Below are positions 1 through 8,043 of a stretch of 25,186 nt of DNA, piece by piece. Made by a program: the position numbers and the translations under genes. The notes below the pieces were generated by a model, which had not been told where the DNA came from, made no database searches, and worked only from the letters and a program-made list of their open reading frames with translations. The stretch spans positions 12,567 to 37,752 of the forward strand of contig DJVZ01000031.1 of the NCBI GenBank assembly GCA_002441395.1, written 5' to 3'. The DNA comes from Spirochaetaceae bacterium UBA6243. Lineage in GTDB: Bacteria > Spirochaetota > Spirochaetia > Treponematales > Rectinemataceae. Position 1 is the first letter of the stretch, and each line of letters starts with the position of its first letter.

Positions 1-561
1 GAGCCGCTTTCCAACCTCGACGCCAAACTCAGAATTTCCCTCCGTTTCCAGATCAGGGAGATCCAGAAAAAACTGAAGATCACGGCCATCTATGTGACGC
101 ACGACCAGGAAGAGGCCCTCGAGATTTCGGACAGGATAGCCGTGATGAACGCGGGGTCGGTGCTGCAAGTGGGGACGCCCGAGGATATCTATGAGAGGCC
201 GTCGCAGCGCTTTGTCGCGGATTTCGTGGGGAAGGCCAACCTCGTTCCGGGCAGTCGCGAGGGCGACGTCTTCGTCTGTTCCGACAGGTTCAAGCTAAGA
301 CTGAGCCCGGAAGACCACGAACGGATGGCCGAGTCCCAGGATGCCGAAATCATGTTCCGCCCCGAAGCCCTCAGGGAGATCGACGGAAGAGGGCACGCCG
401 ACATCGAGGGGCGGATCATCGATTTTCTCTATCATGGAAACCTTCGGCGGTACATGGTGGACGCGGGCTGTGACGCACCGGTCGTCTACGAAACGAATAT
501 TCCCCACACCGTCGGGGATCCCTTGCGTCTCGCAATAACTCAATACAGGTTGTACACATGA
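1..561 (+). CDS. Sugar ABC transporter ATP-binding protein, MalK/UgpC type (C-terminal part)
   Basis: This is the 3' part (186 codons) of a cytoplasmic ATPase that drives a CUT1-type carbohydrate importer; the Walker A and signature motifs lie to the left of the window. The visible part begins at the Walker B/D-loop (EPLSNLDAKLR, residues 1-11 of the fragment) and continues to the H-loop (VTHDQEEAL, about 33-41). It then reads through the TPEDIYERPS stretch into a C-terminal TOBE-like regulatory domain, as in MalK/UgpC/MsmK. Its stop overlaps the next start as ATGA, so it is translationally coupled to the glycosidase. The minus-strand operon at 2907-6877 has a binding protein and two permeases but no ATPase, so this ATPase may energise that importer, although its own permeases could also lie to the left. 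The family is certain; the transporter partner is inferred. Confidence 0.93.
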   Translation, partial: EPLSNLDAKLRISLRFQIREIQKKLKITAIYVTHDQEEALEISDRIAVMNAGSVLQVGTPEDIYERPSQRFVADFVGKANLVPGSREGDVFVCSDRFKLRLSPEDHERMAESQDAEIMFRPEALREIDGRGHADIEGRIIDFLYHGNLRRYMVDAGCDAPVVYETNIPHTVGDPLRLAITQYRLYT

Positions 562-2888
562 AAAAGAGCGAGTTCTTCTCAAGGTTGCCGGCGATGGACG
601 CCCAGTTCGGGAATCTCATTCTCATACGGGACAAGGCGGACCGCAAGGACGTCCCCGGAGCGCAGGAGTGTTTCCTGTCGTCGGTCGTCCAGTTCCAGCC
701 TCTGGCGAGGCTCGGCATATGTGGCCCCGCCGGCGCCATTCCCTTGGCTCCTGTATCGTCGTCCTCCGACCCGATACGCGCGAGCAAGGTTTTCGAGGGC
801 GGGGGGCTTCGTCTTTTCCAGGAGCTCGTCGTCTCGGGCGATGAGGCGTCGCTGGCGCTGAAGATTGAGAAGATGGGCGAAGGAGGGGGCGGCCCCTCCG
901 GAGATACAGGACGGTCGGTCTTCACGCTCACCGTGGACGGCGCGTGCCTTTTCTCGCCGCAGGGTGTTCCCTACCACTGGCGGGACGAGAGCCTCCTCTC
1001 GGTGCGGCGCGCCGGCGGAGAAGAGAACGGCCTCGACGGTGAGTGGAGTTACGGCCGATTGCCCTTTTCGCTCCGCTCGTCGGCCCATTTTGACAATTTT
1101 AAGATCCGCAGGGTCGCGGATGACGAGATCATCCGTACGCACTATTTCACCAGCTTCAATCTCAAGAAGCGCTACACCTACTGGGTGGAGGCGGAGGGCG
1201 GAACATCCGCCGGAGCCGCGCCAAGCGCCGATAGCACTGTGGGAAATGGCGCCTCTCCCGTCACGGCGCGAAATGTGGGTTACGAGGCCTCGATCGACCT
1301 GGGCGATCTGCGGGAGGCCCGCGAGATCGTCCTCGCGTTCGGCATCGGCGGCGCCGCGGAAAAGACCGAGGCATCGGCCGGGCGCCACGCGGAGCTGATC
1401 CGCGGAGTGGAGGCGGACTGGGACGGTTTTCTTGAGGGAGTGCCCGAATTTCGCGCGGGGGACAAGGCTCTCGAACGTATGTACTGCACGAGCTGGTTCA
1501 TCCTGAAGGCAAACCGGGTCCACTTCGATGACCCTCGCTTCCCTTATCCCTTCACCTCGGTGAACAAGCACCACTACTACAATCAGTTTTTCTGGGACTC
1601 CGCCTACCAGGCGATAGCCTGGCTCTGGTACAACAGGGCCGAGCCCGCCCAGGACGAACTTCGGAATTTCGTGACGAACCAGTGGCGCAATGGAATGATC
1701 CCCTACGAACTCTTCATGTATCCCGTCAACGGGCGGGAGTGGATGGACGGCGACGGCACCTCCACGGGCATGACACAGCCGCCCGTCATCGGCATCGCGC
1801 TGTCCGAGATATACAAAAAATATGGGAGCTCGGAATATCTCCGTTTCTTCTACGAACCGCTCCTGCGCTACGAAGACTGGCTCACCCTGTACCGCGACCT
1901 CGGCAAGCGCGGGCTCTCCTGTTACCTCAACATATGGGAGACAGGCTGGGACAATAGTCCCCGGCTGGATGCCAGCGCCCGCAACCGGGTGCTCGACCCC
2001 GCCATCGAGAGCGCCGACTTCAACGCCTACATCTATTACATGCGCCGCACCATACTCGAAATGGCGGCCGCGCTCGGGGAGAAGGTCCCGCCCCGCGTTT
2101 CCGGACGCATGGAAGCGACAAAGCGCGCCATGAACACCCTCATGTACGACGTCGCCGACGGGTTCTACCATGACGTGGTCGCGGGCACCGATGAGCGCAT
2201 ACCGGTGAAGACGGCCGCCGGACTCATCCCCCTTGTCACCGACATACCGGACAGGGCGGCGCGCGGGAGAATCGTCGCGGAGTATGTCGAGTCGGAAAAG
2301 GAATTCATGACGGGCTGTCCGGTTCCCTCGGTGAGCCGCTCGGAGCCGACCTATAACCCGGTGGATTTCTGGAGAGGCGCGAATTGGCCGCAGATCACCT
2401 GGACTGTCATCTTCTCCCTCGCCGATTCCCACCCCGAGGCGGCGGGAGAAATACTCCGGAGATTCCTCGCCTCCACGAAGGGAAACAGCACCTGTTACGA
2501 ATATTACGACGCAGAGACCGGCAAAGGGGCAGGCATGCCATTCCAGGGCTGGGGCGCCCTCTACACCGACATGATCATGCGGTTTGTGGCCGGCATCATT
2601 CCGGAAAACGCGGGCATGCGCTTTCACCCTCTATCGGCGGAGATCGGCGATTTCTCCGTCGACAATGTCAGGCTCAAGGATCTCGCGCTGGATATCGGCC
2701 GAAGAGGCGACACTTGGACATTCGCGTTCCATGGTTTCGGCGGCTTTGCGATGGAAGGCGTCCACGAGTTCCGGGCTCTGCCGTCAGCCGACGGCGCGCG
2801 GCTCAAAATAAAGTTCGGACCGGGATGCGACAGGAACCTGGTGATGCCTCTCCCGGGGGAGAACAGGCTGGAATTCCGGTTCGTGTGA
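558..2888 (+). CDS. GH63-like (mannosylglycerate hydrolase/YgjK-type) alpha-glycosidase
   Basis: The 776-residue protein has no signal peptide, so it should act on an imported glycoside in the cytoplasm. Residues 1 to about 280 look like an N-terminal beta-rich domain. Residues about 290-690 carry the motifs of an (alpha/alpha)6 barrel of the GH63/MGH1 kind: FFWDSAYQ (Asp347), GWDNSPRLD (Asp465), FWRGANWPQ (about 610-620) and YEYYDAETG (Glu648), then PFQGWGALYTD. By analogy with Thermus mannosylglycerate hydrolase and E. coli YgjK, Asp465 is the likely general acid and Glu648 the likely general base. The start is set by the ATGA overlap with the upstream ATPase. Substrates of characterised relatives include mannosylglycerate, glucosylglycerate and alpha-glucosides; the sequence does not choose among them. 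Only 18 bases separate its stop from the convergent phosphodiesterase gene. Confidence 0.85.
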   Translation: MKKSEFFSRLPAMDAQFGNLILIRDKADRKDVPGAQECFLSSVVQFQPLARLGICGPAGAIPLAPVSSSSDPIRASKVFEGGGLRLFQELVVSGDEASLALKIEKMGEGGGGPSGDTGRSVFTLTVDGACLFSPQGVPYHWRDESLLSVRRAGGEENGLDGEWSYGRLPFSLRSSAHFDNFKIRRVADDEIIRTHYFTSFNLKKRYTYWVEAEGGTSAGAAPSADSTVGNGASPVTARNVGYEASIDLGDLREAREIVLAFGIGGAAEKTEASAGRHAELIRGVEADWDGFLEGVPEFRAGDKALERMYCTSWFILKANRVHFDDPRFPYPFTSVNKHHYYNQFFWDSAYQAIAWLWYNRAEPAQDELRNFVTNQWRNGMIPYELFMYPVNGREWMDGDGTSTGMTQPPVIGIALSEIYKKYGSSEYLRFFYEPLLRYEDWLTLYRDLGKRGLSCYLNIWETGWDNSPRLDASARNRVLDPAIESADFNAYIYYMRRTILEMAAALGEKVPPRVSGRMEATKRAMNTLMYDVADGFYHDVVAGTDERIPVKTAAGLIPLVTDIPDRAARGRIVAEYVESEKEFMTGCPVPSVSRSEPTYNPVDFWRGANWPQITWTVIFSLADSHPEAAGEILRRFLASTKGNSTCYEYYDAETGKGAGMPFQGWGALYTDMIMRFVAGIIPENAGMRFHPLSAEIGDFSVDNVRLKDLALDIGRRGDTWTFAFHGFGGFAMEGVHEFRALPSADGARLKIKFGPGCDRNLVMPLPGENRLEFRFV

Positions 2889-2906
2889 TGGAATACCCTG
2901 GACAAC

Positions 2907-3728
2907 TCAGCGCGTCCCGGGCCTGCTCTTCCGCCGGTCTTCCAGCAGAAGGGCAAGCCTGTCGGGATAGTGGGTAGTGATCGAATCCGGCCCGTACTCC
3001 AGGACACATCGCATGGCCGGCATGTCATCCACGGTCCAGAGCATGACAAAGAGTCCCCGCTCATGGATGTGGTGCACCAGGGCCGCCGAAGCCAGCGTCC
3101 ACTCGAGATTTATGCCTTTGCAGCCGCAGCGGAGGGCCAGGGAACAGGCCTCTTTCATTCCGACCTCTTCGGTTCCTGCTTTCTCCCTGCCGGGCAGCAT
3201 GCCGTCCGCGTTAAAAAGATACGACAGATCGGGGATGCGGCGGGAGGCCAGCGCGACTCCCTCTTCATCGAGACCGGAAAAGATAACCCTGGGCATTATT
3301 TCGCGGGACCGGGCGATCGCCGCCGTCGCGGGCAGGGCCGCCGGATCTTTGATGTCGAGGTTGAAGAAAGGCCTCTTTGGAGCCGTTGTTCGGGGAAAGC
3401 CCTGTTCGAGTTCTTCGACAAAATCGCAAAATGCCTCGAATCTAAGGATTTCGCGCTGCTGCCTTGAATCGAGCGTATGCACTATCTCATTCCACGACAG
3501 ATTCCCCAAGGGAACGTTCTCGCCGTCATCGAGGGCCAGCACATTATCGTGCATCAGGAATATGACGCCGTCCGCGCTCGCGCGGATGTCGACTTCCACA
3601 ATGTCCGCTGGCGAATTGAACGCGGCGACAATCGATTCGCGGCTGTTCGGCTCCGTTCCCTGGCAGCCGGCATGGGCGGTGATGAGAGGCGTGGCGCGAT
3701 GCTCGTCGTATATATTGAAAAGTTCCAT
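2907..3728 (-). CDS. Glycerophosphodiester phosphodiesterase (UgpQ/GlpQ family)
   Basis: The 273-residue TIM-barrel enzyme is predicted to split glycerophosphodiesters into glycerol 3-phosphate and an alcohol. The catalytic His is in the TAHAGCQG stretch (His19), followed by a variant EPN (Glu26-Asn28) where most members have PEN. The EVDIRASADG stretch (Glu45, Asp47) and the FLMHD motif (His60) supply the metal ligands and second catalytic His. The length is normal for the family. It has no signal peptide, so it should be cytoplasmic like UgpQ. I chose ATG at 3728 because an AAAGG site lies 8-9 bases upstream, whereas the longer reading frame to 3806 overlaps the permease gene. It is the last gene of the binding protein-permease-permease operon, 31 bases after the MalG-like gene, which resembles ugpBAECQ. 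Confidence 0.9.
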   Translation of the reverse strand: MELFNIYDEHRATPLITAHAGCQGTEPNSRESIVAAFNSPADIVEVDIRASADGVIFLMHDNVLALDDGENVPLGNLSWNEIVHTLDSRQQREILRFEAFCDFVEELEQGFPRTTAPKRPFFNLDIKDPAALPATAAIARSREIMPRVIFSGLDEEGVALASRRIPDLSYLFNADGMLPGREKAGTEEVGMKEACSLALRCGCKGINLEWTLASAALVHHIHERGLFVMLWTVDDMPAMRCVLEYGPDSITTHYPDRLALLLEDRRKSRPGTR

Positions 3729-3759
3729 GGTGTTGACCTTTCGCTTTCTTGTTTTTGTG

Positions 3760-4593
3760 TCACTTGAGCCCCAGCGAGTATGCGCTGGCCATCTCTCTGT
3801 AGACAAACCGCACGAAGATGATGATCGGGATTATCGCCAGCACACTGATGGCCATGAGCTGACCCCAGAGCGTCTCGAATTCGCCGATGTAGCCCACGAT
3901 CGCGAGAGGGAGGGTTTGCAGTTCGGGACTGCGGATAAACAGCATGGAGAAAAGGAATTCGTCCCACGCGACGATAATACTGAAGATGGCGGTGGCCACG
4001 ACCCCTGTCTGCACCAGGGGAAAAACGACGAGCCTTACAATCTGGAGCCTCGACGCGCCGTCGATGTCTGCGGCTTCCTCGTATTCGAGCGGCAGGGTTT
4101 TTAGAAAGCCAAAGAGCATCCATATACAGTAGGGGAGCGTGTAGACCTGGAACACGACGACAAGTCCCCACAAGTTGTTGATGAGATGCATCTTCGAAAA
4201 CATTTCGTAGAGCGGCACCGCGAGCACGACAGGGGGCAGCATCTTTACGATGATGATCCACACCAAGAATACCACGTTGAATTTCAGGGGGAACTTGTGC
4301 CGCACCAGCGCGTACGCGGCGAGAAAGCCGATGGCGAGGGAGAGCAGTGTGGAAACGGCCGTCACGAATATCGAATTGAAGAGATTTCGCAGCGATCCCC
4401 CAAGCAGCACTTTCTGATAGTTGTCAAGCGTGAATTTGTGGGGATAGAGGGTCGGAACCGGCAGGATATTCTCCACCGGCGTCTTGAGCGACGTGACGAC
4501 AATCCAATAGATAGGGAAAAGTGTGATCAGGAGAATAACAATCATGAGAATTGGGAATAATGGCGAATGTTTTGTGGTCACATAGGATGCCAT
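3760..4593 (-). CDS. Sugar ABC transporter permease, MalG/UgpE type
   Basis: This 277-residue inner-membrane protein has about six hydrophobic segments, beginning at residues 12-34 (a run ending in FPIYWIVVTSLK, typical of MalG/UgpE N-termini). The cytoplasmic EAA loop, which docks on the ATPase, reads EYEEAADIDGASRLQIVRLV at 170-189 with the conserved EAA and Gly. The ATG at 4593 starts 2 bases after the upstream permease stop, so the two permeases are coupled. The extended open frame to 5106 only reads antiphase through the MalF-like gene and is not used. It forms the channel with the MalF-like partner for the binding protein encoded at 5621-6877. Confidence 0.93.
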   Translation of the reverse strand: MASYVTTKHSPLFPILMIVILLITLFPIYWIVVTSLKTPVENILPVPTLYPHKFTLDNYQKVLLGGSLRNLFNSIFVTAVSTLLSLAIGFLAAYALVRHKFPLKFNVVFLVWIIIVKMLPPVVLAVPLYEMFSKMHLINNLWGLVVVFQVYTLPYCIWMLFGFLKTLPLEYEEAADIDGASRLQIVRLVVFPLVQTGVVATAIFSIIVAWDEFLFSMLFIRSPELQTLPLAIVGYIGEFETLWGQLMAISVLAIIPIIIFVRFVYREMASAYSLGLK

Positions 4594-4595
4594 GG

Positions 4596-5480
4596 CTACG
4601 CCTCTCTTGGATTGAGCATTTTCCGGAGATAGAAAATCGACATGAGGACGACGGCGACGAGCGTGATCATCGAAGCCGCCGATGAGCGTCCCAGGTTGAA
4701 ATACTGGAACGCCTCCCTGTATACGAAGAATGACGTCGTCTCCGTCGCGTTGCCGGGACCTCCGCCCGTCAACGCGAAGACTTTCGAGAATATCTTGAAC
4801 GTATCGATAGTCCTCAGAAGACAGAGCAAGAGTATCTGGTCCCGCAGGATGGGCAGCGTGATCCGGAAAAGCCTTTGCCGATAGGTCGCTCCGTCCACGA
4901 CGGAAGCTTCGAACACTTCCTGAGGAATCGAGGAGAGCCCCGCCTGCATGACGATGAAGGCGAACGGCGTCCACTGCCACACATCGACGAGCACCAGGGA
5001 CCACAGCGCCATTTTGGGGTCGATGAGCCAGCCCACCCGAGACAGACCAATCTGGGATAATATGGTGTTCAGGAGGCCGATGTCGTAGTGGAAGAGTGTC
5101 TTCCACACCGACGAGACGACCATGGTGGAGAGCATCATCGGCAGTATGAGGAGTATGGTGAAGATGCTCTTCCCGCGAAAATTGCCATAGAACACAAGTG
5201 CCAGGGCCGTTCCCAGGAACACCTCCAGAAACGTGGTCGAAAAACAGTAGACGATCGTGTTTTTAAACGAAGTCAGGAATACCTGATCCGTAAGGATGTT
5301 TCTGTAGTTGCCAAGCCCGATCCATCTGCGCCGGCCGGAAATGTAGTTATAGTTCTGAAACGAGGTCAGAAATACGGTGATCATCGGATAGACGGTGAGC
5401 CACAACATCACGATGAGAGCGGGGAGCAGAATGGACCAAAAGAACAGTGTTTTTCCCCGCGTTTTTCCTATCGATTTCAT
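4596..5480 (-). CDS. Sugar ABC transporter permease, MalF/UgpA type
   Basis: This 294-residue permease has a hydrophobic segment at residues 12-38, followed by the FQNYNYISG...WIGLGNY pattern common in the MalF/UgpA family. Further membrane spans follow at about 75-97, 105-127, 157-180, 213-235 and 265-285. The EAA-loop is degenerate but in place: EASVVDGATYRQRLFRITLP at 191-210. The ATG at 5480 has a GGAG about 10 bases upstream. It lies 140 bases downstream of the binding-protein gene, in a gap with two inverted repeats, and is nearly fused to the next permease (2-base gap). Confidence 0.93.
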   Translation of the reverse strand: MKSIGKTRGKTLFFWSILLPALIVMLWLTVYPMITVFLTSFQNYNYISGRRRWIGLGNYRNILTDQVFLTSFKNTIVYCFSTTFLEVFLGTALALVFYGNFRGKSIFTILLILPMMLSTMVVSSVWKTLFHYDIGLLNTILSQIGLSRVGWLIDPKMALWSLVLVDVWQWTPFAFIVMQAGLSSIPQEVFEASVVDGATYRQRLFRITLPILRDQILLLCLLRTIDTFKIFSKVFALTGGGPGNATETTSFFVYREAFQYFNLGRSSAASMITLVAVVLMSIFYLRKMLNPREA

Positions 5481-5536
5481 GCTTGTAAAACTCCGGTTTA
5501 ACTATCGATTGTTGTATGTGGGATTTCTCATACCGG

Positions 5537-5556
5537 TCTGCACTCGATAGTGCAGA
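5537..5556 (-). repeat. Intercistronic stem-loop 1 after the binding-protein gene
   Basis: A perfect 8-bp inverted repeat (TCTGCACT / AGTGCAGA) closes a 4-base loop. It lies in the gap between the binding-protein stop and the first permease. There is no T-run, so it looks like an mRNA-stability or partial-attenuation hairpin rather than a full terminator. This placement is known in malE-malF-type operons. Confidence 0.65.
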
Positions 5557-5564
5557 AAATACAC

Positions 5565-5601
5565 TTGTGCCCCGCCAGATGCAAGACCAGCGACGGCACA
5601 A
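5565..5601 (-). repeat. Intercistronic inverted repeat 2 after the binding-protein gene
   Basis: A perfect 7-bp inverted repeat (TTGTGCC / GGCACAA) is separated by 23 bases. It sits immediately upstream of the first hairpin in the transcript, just after the binding-protein stop at 5621. It could fold as a second hairpin protecting the 3' end of the binding-protein message. Confidence 0.45.
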
Positions 5602-5620
5602 ATTCTGCTCACGTCGTGGA

Positions 5621-6877
5621 TTACTGCTTTAGAATTTCGGCGATCTTGGCATTGGCCTCATTGAGAGCCTGCTCCGCCGTTTTTTGGCCGATGAGCGCTT
5701 CCTGGATCAATCCGCCCATCGTGTTCTCGATTTCCGCCCAGTATAGGGTCCGGGGCCTCGCCACGCCATTCTCCAGGGCATCGCTGATGGCGGGGTACCA
5801 GGGGTACTTGGCAAGAATCTCTTTGTCTTCAAACACAGAAACTCGCGAAGGAGGAAGCCCTGCCTTCAGAACCATAAGCTTCTGCGTCTCCCTGCTCGTC
5901 AGGAAGGTCAGGAAGTCGAAAGCCGCGTCCTTGTTCCTTGAGGCCGCAGGAATGGCGATATGCCAGATACCGATCATTGGGGAGGACTTTTTAACTTCCT
6001 CCGGGTGCTTGGTGATTTTGACCTTGCCGGCCACCTTGGACTCATTCGGATCGTCGATCTTGCCAAGCCACGCCGGCCAGACTTCGGGAGCTATGCCGAC
6101 TGTTCCCGCGAGCAGGCCATCGCGGACTTGGGCGGTGTTGTTCATCGGCGTGCTCTTGGGACCATATTTTGCGAGTTCCAGGAAGAATTTGAGCGCCTTC
6201 ACCGCTTCCGGCGAATTGACGGTGGGATTGCCTGAGGCATTCGTAAAATCAGCGCCGAAGGACCAGAATATCGGGAGAAAAGCGGTGAGAATCGGGTTCC
6301 CCTTAACACCGCGGAAAGATATCCCGTCGACGCCAGACTCTTTCTCGGAGATTGTCTTGGCTGCCACGAGAACATCATCCCATGTCTTCGGCGCGGAGAG
6401 CCCGTATTTAGCGAAGAGGTCCGCTCGGTAGGCGAACAGCGATACGTTGCCTACAAAAGGAAGGCTGTACAGCTTGCCTTTTGCGTTGTTGGGATAGCGG
6501 CAGAGGTCCATCACCGTGGAGATGAAGTCGGAGTCCACTGTTTTTCCCGATTTTTTGAACATGGCATCGAGATCGGTGAGCCATCCCGCCCGCTGGTACT
6601 GCAGAACCTTGGGGTCATCGATGAGGATGAGATCATACGTGCCCGTGCCGCTCTTCAGGTCGATGACGGTCTTCTGGTACACATCGTCGCCCGAGAGTTT
6701 GAGCACGTCGAATTTCACGTTGGGATTCTTTGCCATATACGCATCGACCGCGACCTGCATCGCATTGCCGTAATCACCATCGCGGCCGGCAATCACCAGT
6801 TTGACTTGTTTCTGCGCGGATACACCGCTGAGTACAAGACAGAGCGACAACAAAAGCAACGCTGTTTTTTTCGTCAT
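5621..6877 (-). CDS. Extracellular sugar-binding protein, family 1 (UgpB/MalE-like)
   Basis: This 418-residue secreted binding protein delivers substrate to the MalF/MalG-like permeases. Residues 1-21 form a classic signal peptide (KK, then a Leu-rich core) with likely cleavage at VSA-Q. There is no lipobox Cys, so it is predicted to be periplasmic and soluble, or loosely attached. The mature part has the family 1 pattern: VKLVIAGRDGDYGNAM near the start, then TGTYDLILIDDPKVLQYQRAGW (about 78-99), and AFDFLTFLTSRETQKLMV near residue 320. The ATG at 6877 has a strong AAGGAGAGG site. It is the first gene of the operon with two permeases and a glycerophosphodiesterase, and a promoter is visible upstream. 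The substrate is not determined by sequence; glycerol-linked sugars or glycerophosphodiesters are plausible from context. Confidence 0.92.
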   Translation of the reverse strand: MTKKTALLLLSLCLVLSGVSAQKQVKLVIAGRDGDYGNAMQVAVDAYMAKNPNVKFDVLKLSGDDVYQKTVIDLKSGTGTYDLILIDDPKVLQYQRAGWLTDLDAMFKKSGKTVDSDFISTVMDLCRYPNNAKGKLYSLPFVGNVSLFAYRADLFAKYGLSAPKTWDDVLVAAKTISEKESGVDGISFRGVKGNPILTAFLPIFWSFGADFTNASGNPTVNSPEAVKALKFFLELAKYGPKSTPMNNTAQVRDGLLAGTVGIAPEVWPAWLGKIDDPNESKVAGKVKITKHPEEVKKSSPMIGIWHIAIPAASRNKDAAFDFLTFLTSRETQKLMVLKAGLPPSRVSVFEDKEILAKYPWYPAISDALENGVARPRTLYWAEIENTMGGLIQEALIGQKTAEQALNEANAKIAEILKQ

Positions 6878-6906
6878 ACAAAACCTCTCCTTCTTAGGGT
6901 GAGCAA

Positions 6907-6935
6907 ATTATATTGTGGAATTTTCGAGCACGCAA
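6907..6935 (-). promoter_or_regulatory. Sigma70-type promoter of the binding-protein operon
   Basis: On the minus strand, TTGCGT (6930-6935), a 17-base spacer and a perfect TATAAT (6907-6912) lie just upstream of the binding-protein gene. Transcription would start near 6900 and give a leader of about 22 bases containing the AAGGAGAGG site. The -35 box matches consensus at only three of six positions, so an activator or derepression may set its strength. Confidence 0.6.
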
Positions 6936-7050
6936 AGAAAATCAATGATATACTTTTTATAGATAATCCGCTTAAAGTCTGGTTTTTGCATGTTAGACTG
7001 ATATATAGATAGCAAGCTGTGTACGGACGGGGGAAGGACAAAGTCTCATT

Positions 7051-8022
7051 ATGGATACTGAAAAAAGAGCATCGAAACACCGCCTCAAACAGAAAGACCT
7101 CGTCGCGCTGCTTCTGGCTCTCTTTTCCGAGGAATACGATAAGGCGCAGGTGGACTCCATAACCGACATTCTGCTTCCCATGAGCGCCATCAAGACCTAC
7201 CTGCAGAGCAAAGTCGGAATCTCCTATACAAGCGATGCGTGGATCATCACGCAAGTGCGCAAGTACGAAGAGGAGATCGATACGGTGCTCTTCCGAAAGA
7301 CCGCGTCGCAGGAGGGGGCGGCTCTCGGGCTCTGTCAAAACATCTCCACCTACGAACAGAAACGCCACCTCTACGTAACGCAGAAGATAAGAACGGCAAA
7401 CGGTGTCTTTGATCTCATGCGCAATTCGGTGGAAAAGCGGCCTTCCGGCAATACCATCAGTATACTGCTGGAGGCAGGCAGCACCGTCACGAGAGTCGCC
7501 GAGATAATCGCCCAGAACCTGAACTCGCTGCCATTGAAGTGGGATATTTGCACTCACAACCTCGGGGTGATCGAGTGCTTCGGGAAAACATCTCCGGCCT
7601 ACAAAAACGTCTCCATCTCGGTCCCCCAGGGGAAATTCGATCCGGTGACCAACCTCATCCTGAGCGACAAACTCGAGCTCTACATGGACAGAGAGTTTGA
7701 CTGGATAATCCAGGGAACCTCTTTCCTGGCCGATGGCAATCTTTACGTCGAGAAACCGGACGAATCTCGCCTCAAGGCAAAAATACTCCACGACTGCAGG
7801 GGCACAAAGGTCCTTGTCCTGACGGGGCACGAGGCCACGTTGCACCTCTCCTGTCCTACCGAACCCTTCGGCGTAATCTCCGACTACGATTATATCGTCT
7901 ACCCCGCACTGGCTGGCGATTCTGCCGCGGCAAAAAAAATGAACAAGGAGATGGCCCAATTCGCAGAAACACTGCCAGTGATTATCAGGAACTGGAGCTA
8001 TGTCATCATGGCCCACATTTGA
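7051..8022 (+). CDS. Atypical DeoR-type transcriptional regulator (DeoR effector domain)
   Basis: This 323-residue protein is divergent from the sugar-transport operon, the usual place for its regulator. Residues about 135-320 resemble the DeoR C-terminal sugar-phosphate-sensing domain: ILLEAGSTVTRVAEIIAQNL (138-157) corresponds to the LDxGTT loop of DeoR proteins, and later segments follow the same alpha/beta order. The first 125 residues do not show the standard DeoR winged helix. They carry a basic start (KRASKHRLKQK) and a segment around 56-82 (TSDAWIITQVRKYEEEI) that could be a different DNA-binding helix pair. The ATG at 7051 is preceded by GGAAGGA at a rather long spacing of about 12 bases. 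The regulator role is inferred from the domain and position; the DNA-binding domain is unassigned. Confidence 0.7.
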   Translation: MDTEKRASKHRLKQKDLVALLLALFSEEYDKAQVDSITDILLPMSAIKTYLQSKVGISYTSDAWIITQVRKYEEEIDTVLFRKTASQEGAALGLCQNISTYEQKRHLYVTQKIRTANGVFDLMRNSVEKRPSGNTISILLEAGSTVTRVAEIIAQNLNSLPLKWDICTHNLGVIECFGKTSPAYKNVSISVPQGKFDPVTNLILSDKLELYMDREFDWIIQGTSFLADGNLYVEKPDESRLKAKILHDCRGTKVLVLTGHEATLHLSCPTEPFGVISDYDYIVYPALAGDSAAAKKMNKEMAQFAETLPVIIRNWSYVIMAHI

Positions 8023-8043
8023 CAAAAGGCGGCGAAGAAAGCC

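Noticed and set aside
579..2627. 682-codon open frame on the minus strand
   Set aside because: It lies wholly antisense to the GH63-like gene, whose family motifs and ATGA coupling are clear. The antisense peptide is rich in His, Arg, Gly and Val typical of shadow frames in G+C-rich DNA.
2977..4104. 375-codon open frame on the plus strand
   Set aside because: It is antisense to the glycerophosphodiesterase and MalG-like permease, both of which have family motifs.
6878..7050. A specific -35/-10 pair for the DeoR-like gene at 7051
   Set aside because: TATACT (6949-6954) and GATAAT (6962-6967) resemble -10 boxes but neither has an acceptable -35 at 16-18 bases.
6874..8025. 383-codon open frame on the minus strand
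   Set aside because: It is antisense to the DeoR-like gene and would run into the binding-protein start and promoter region; no recognisable domain.
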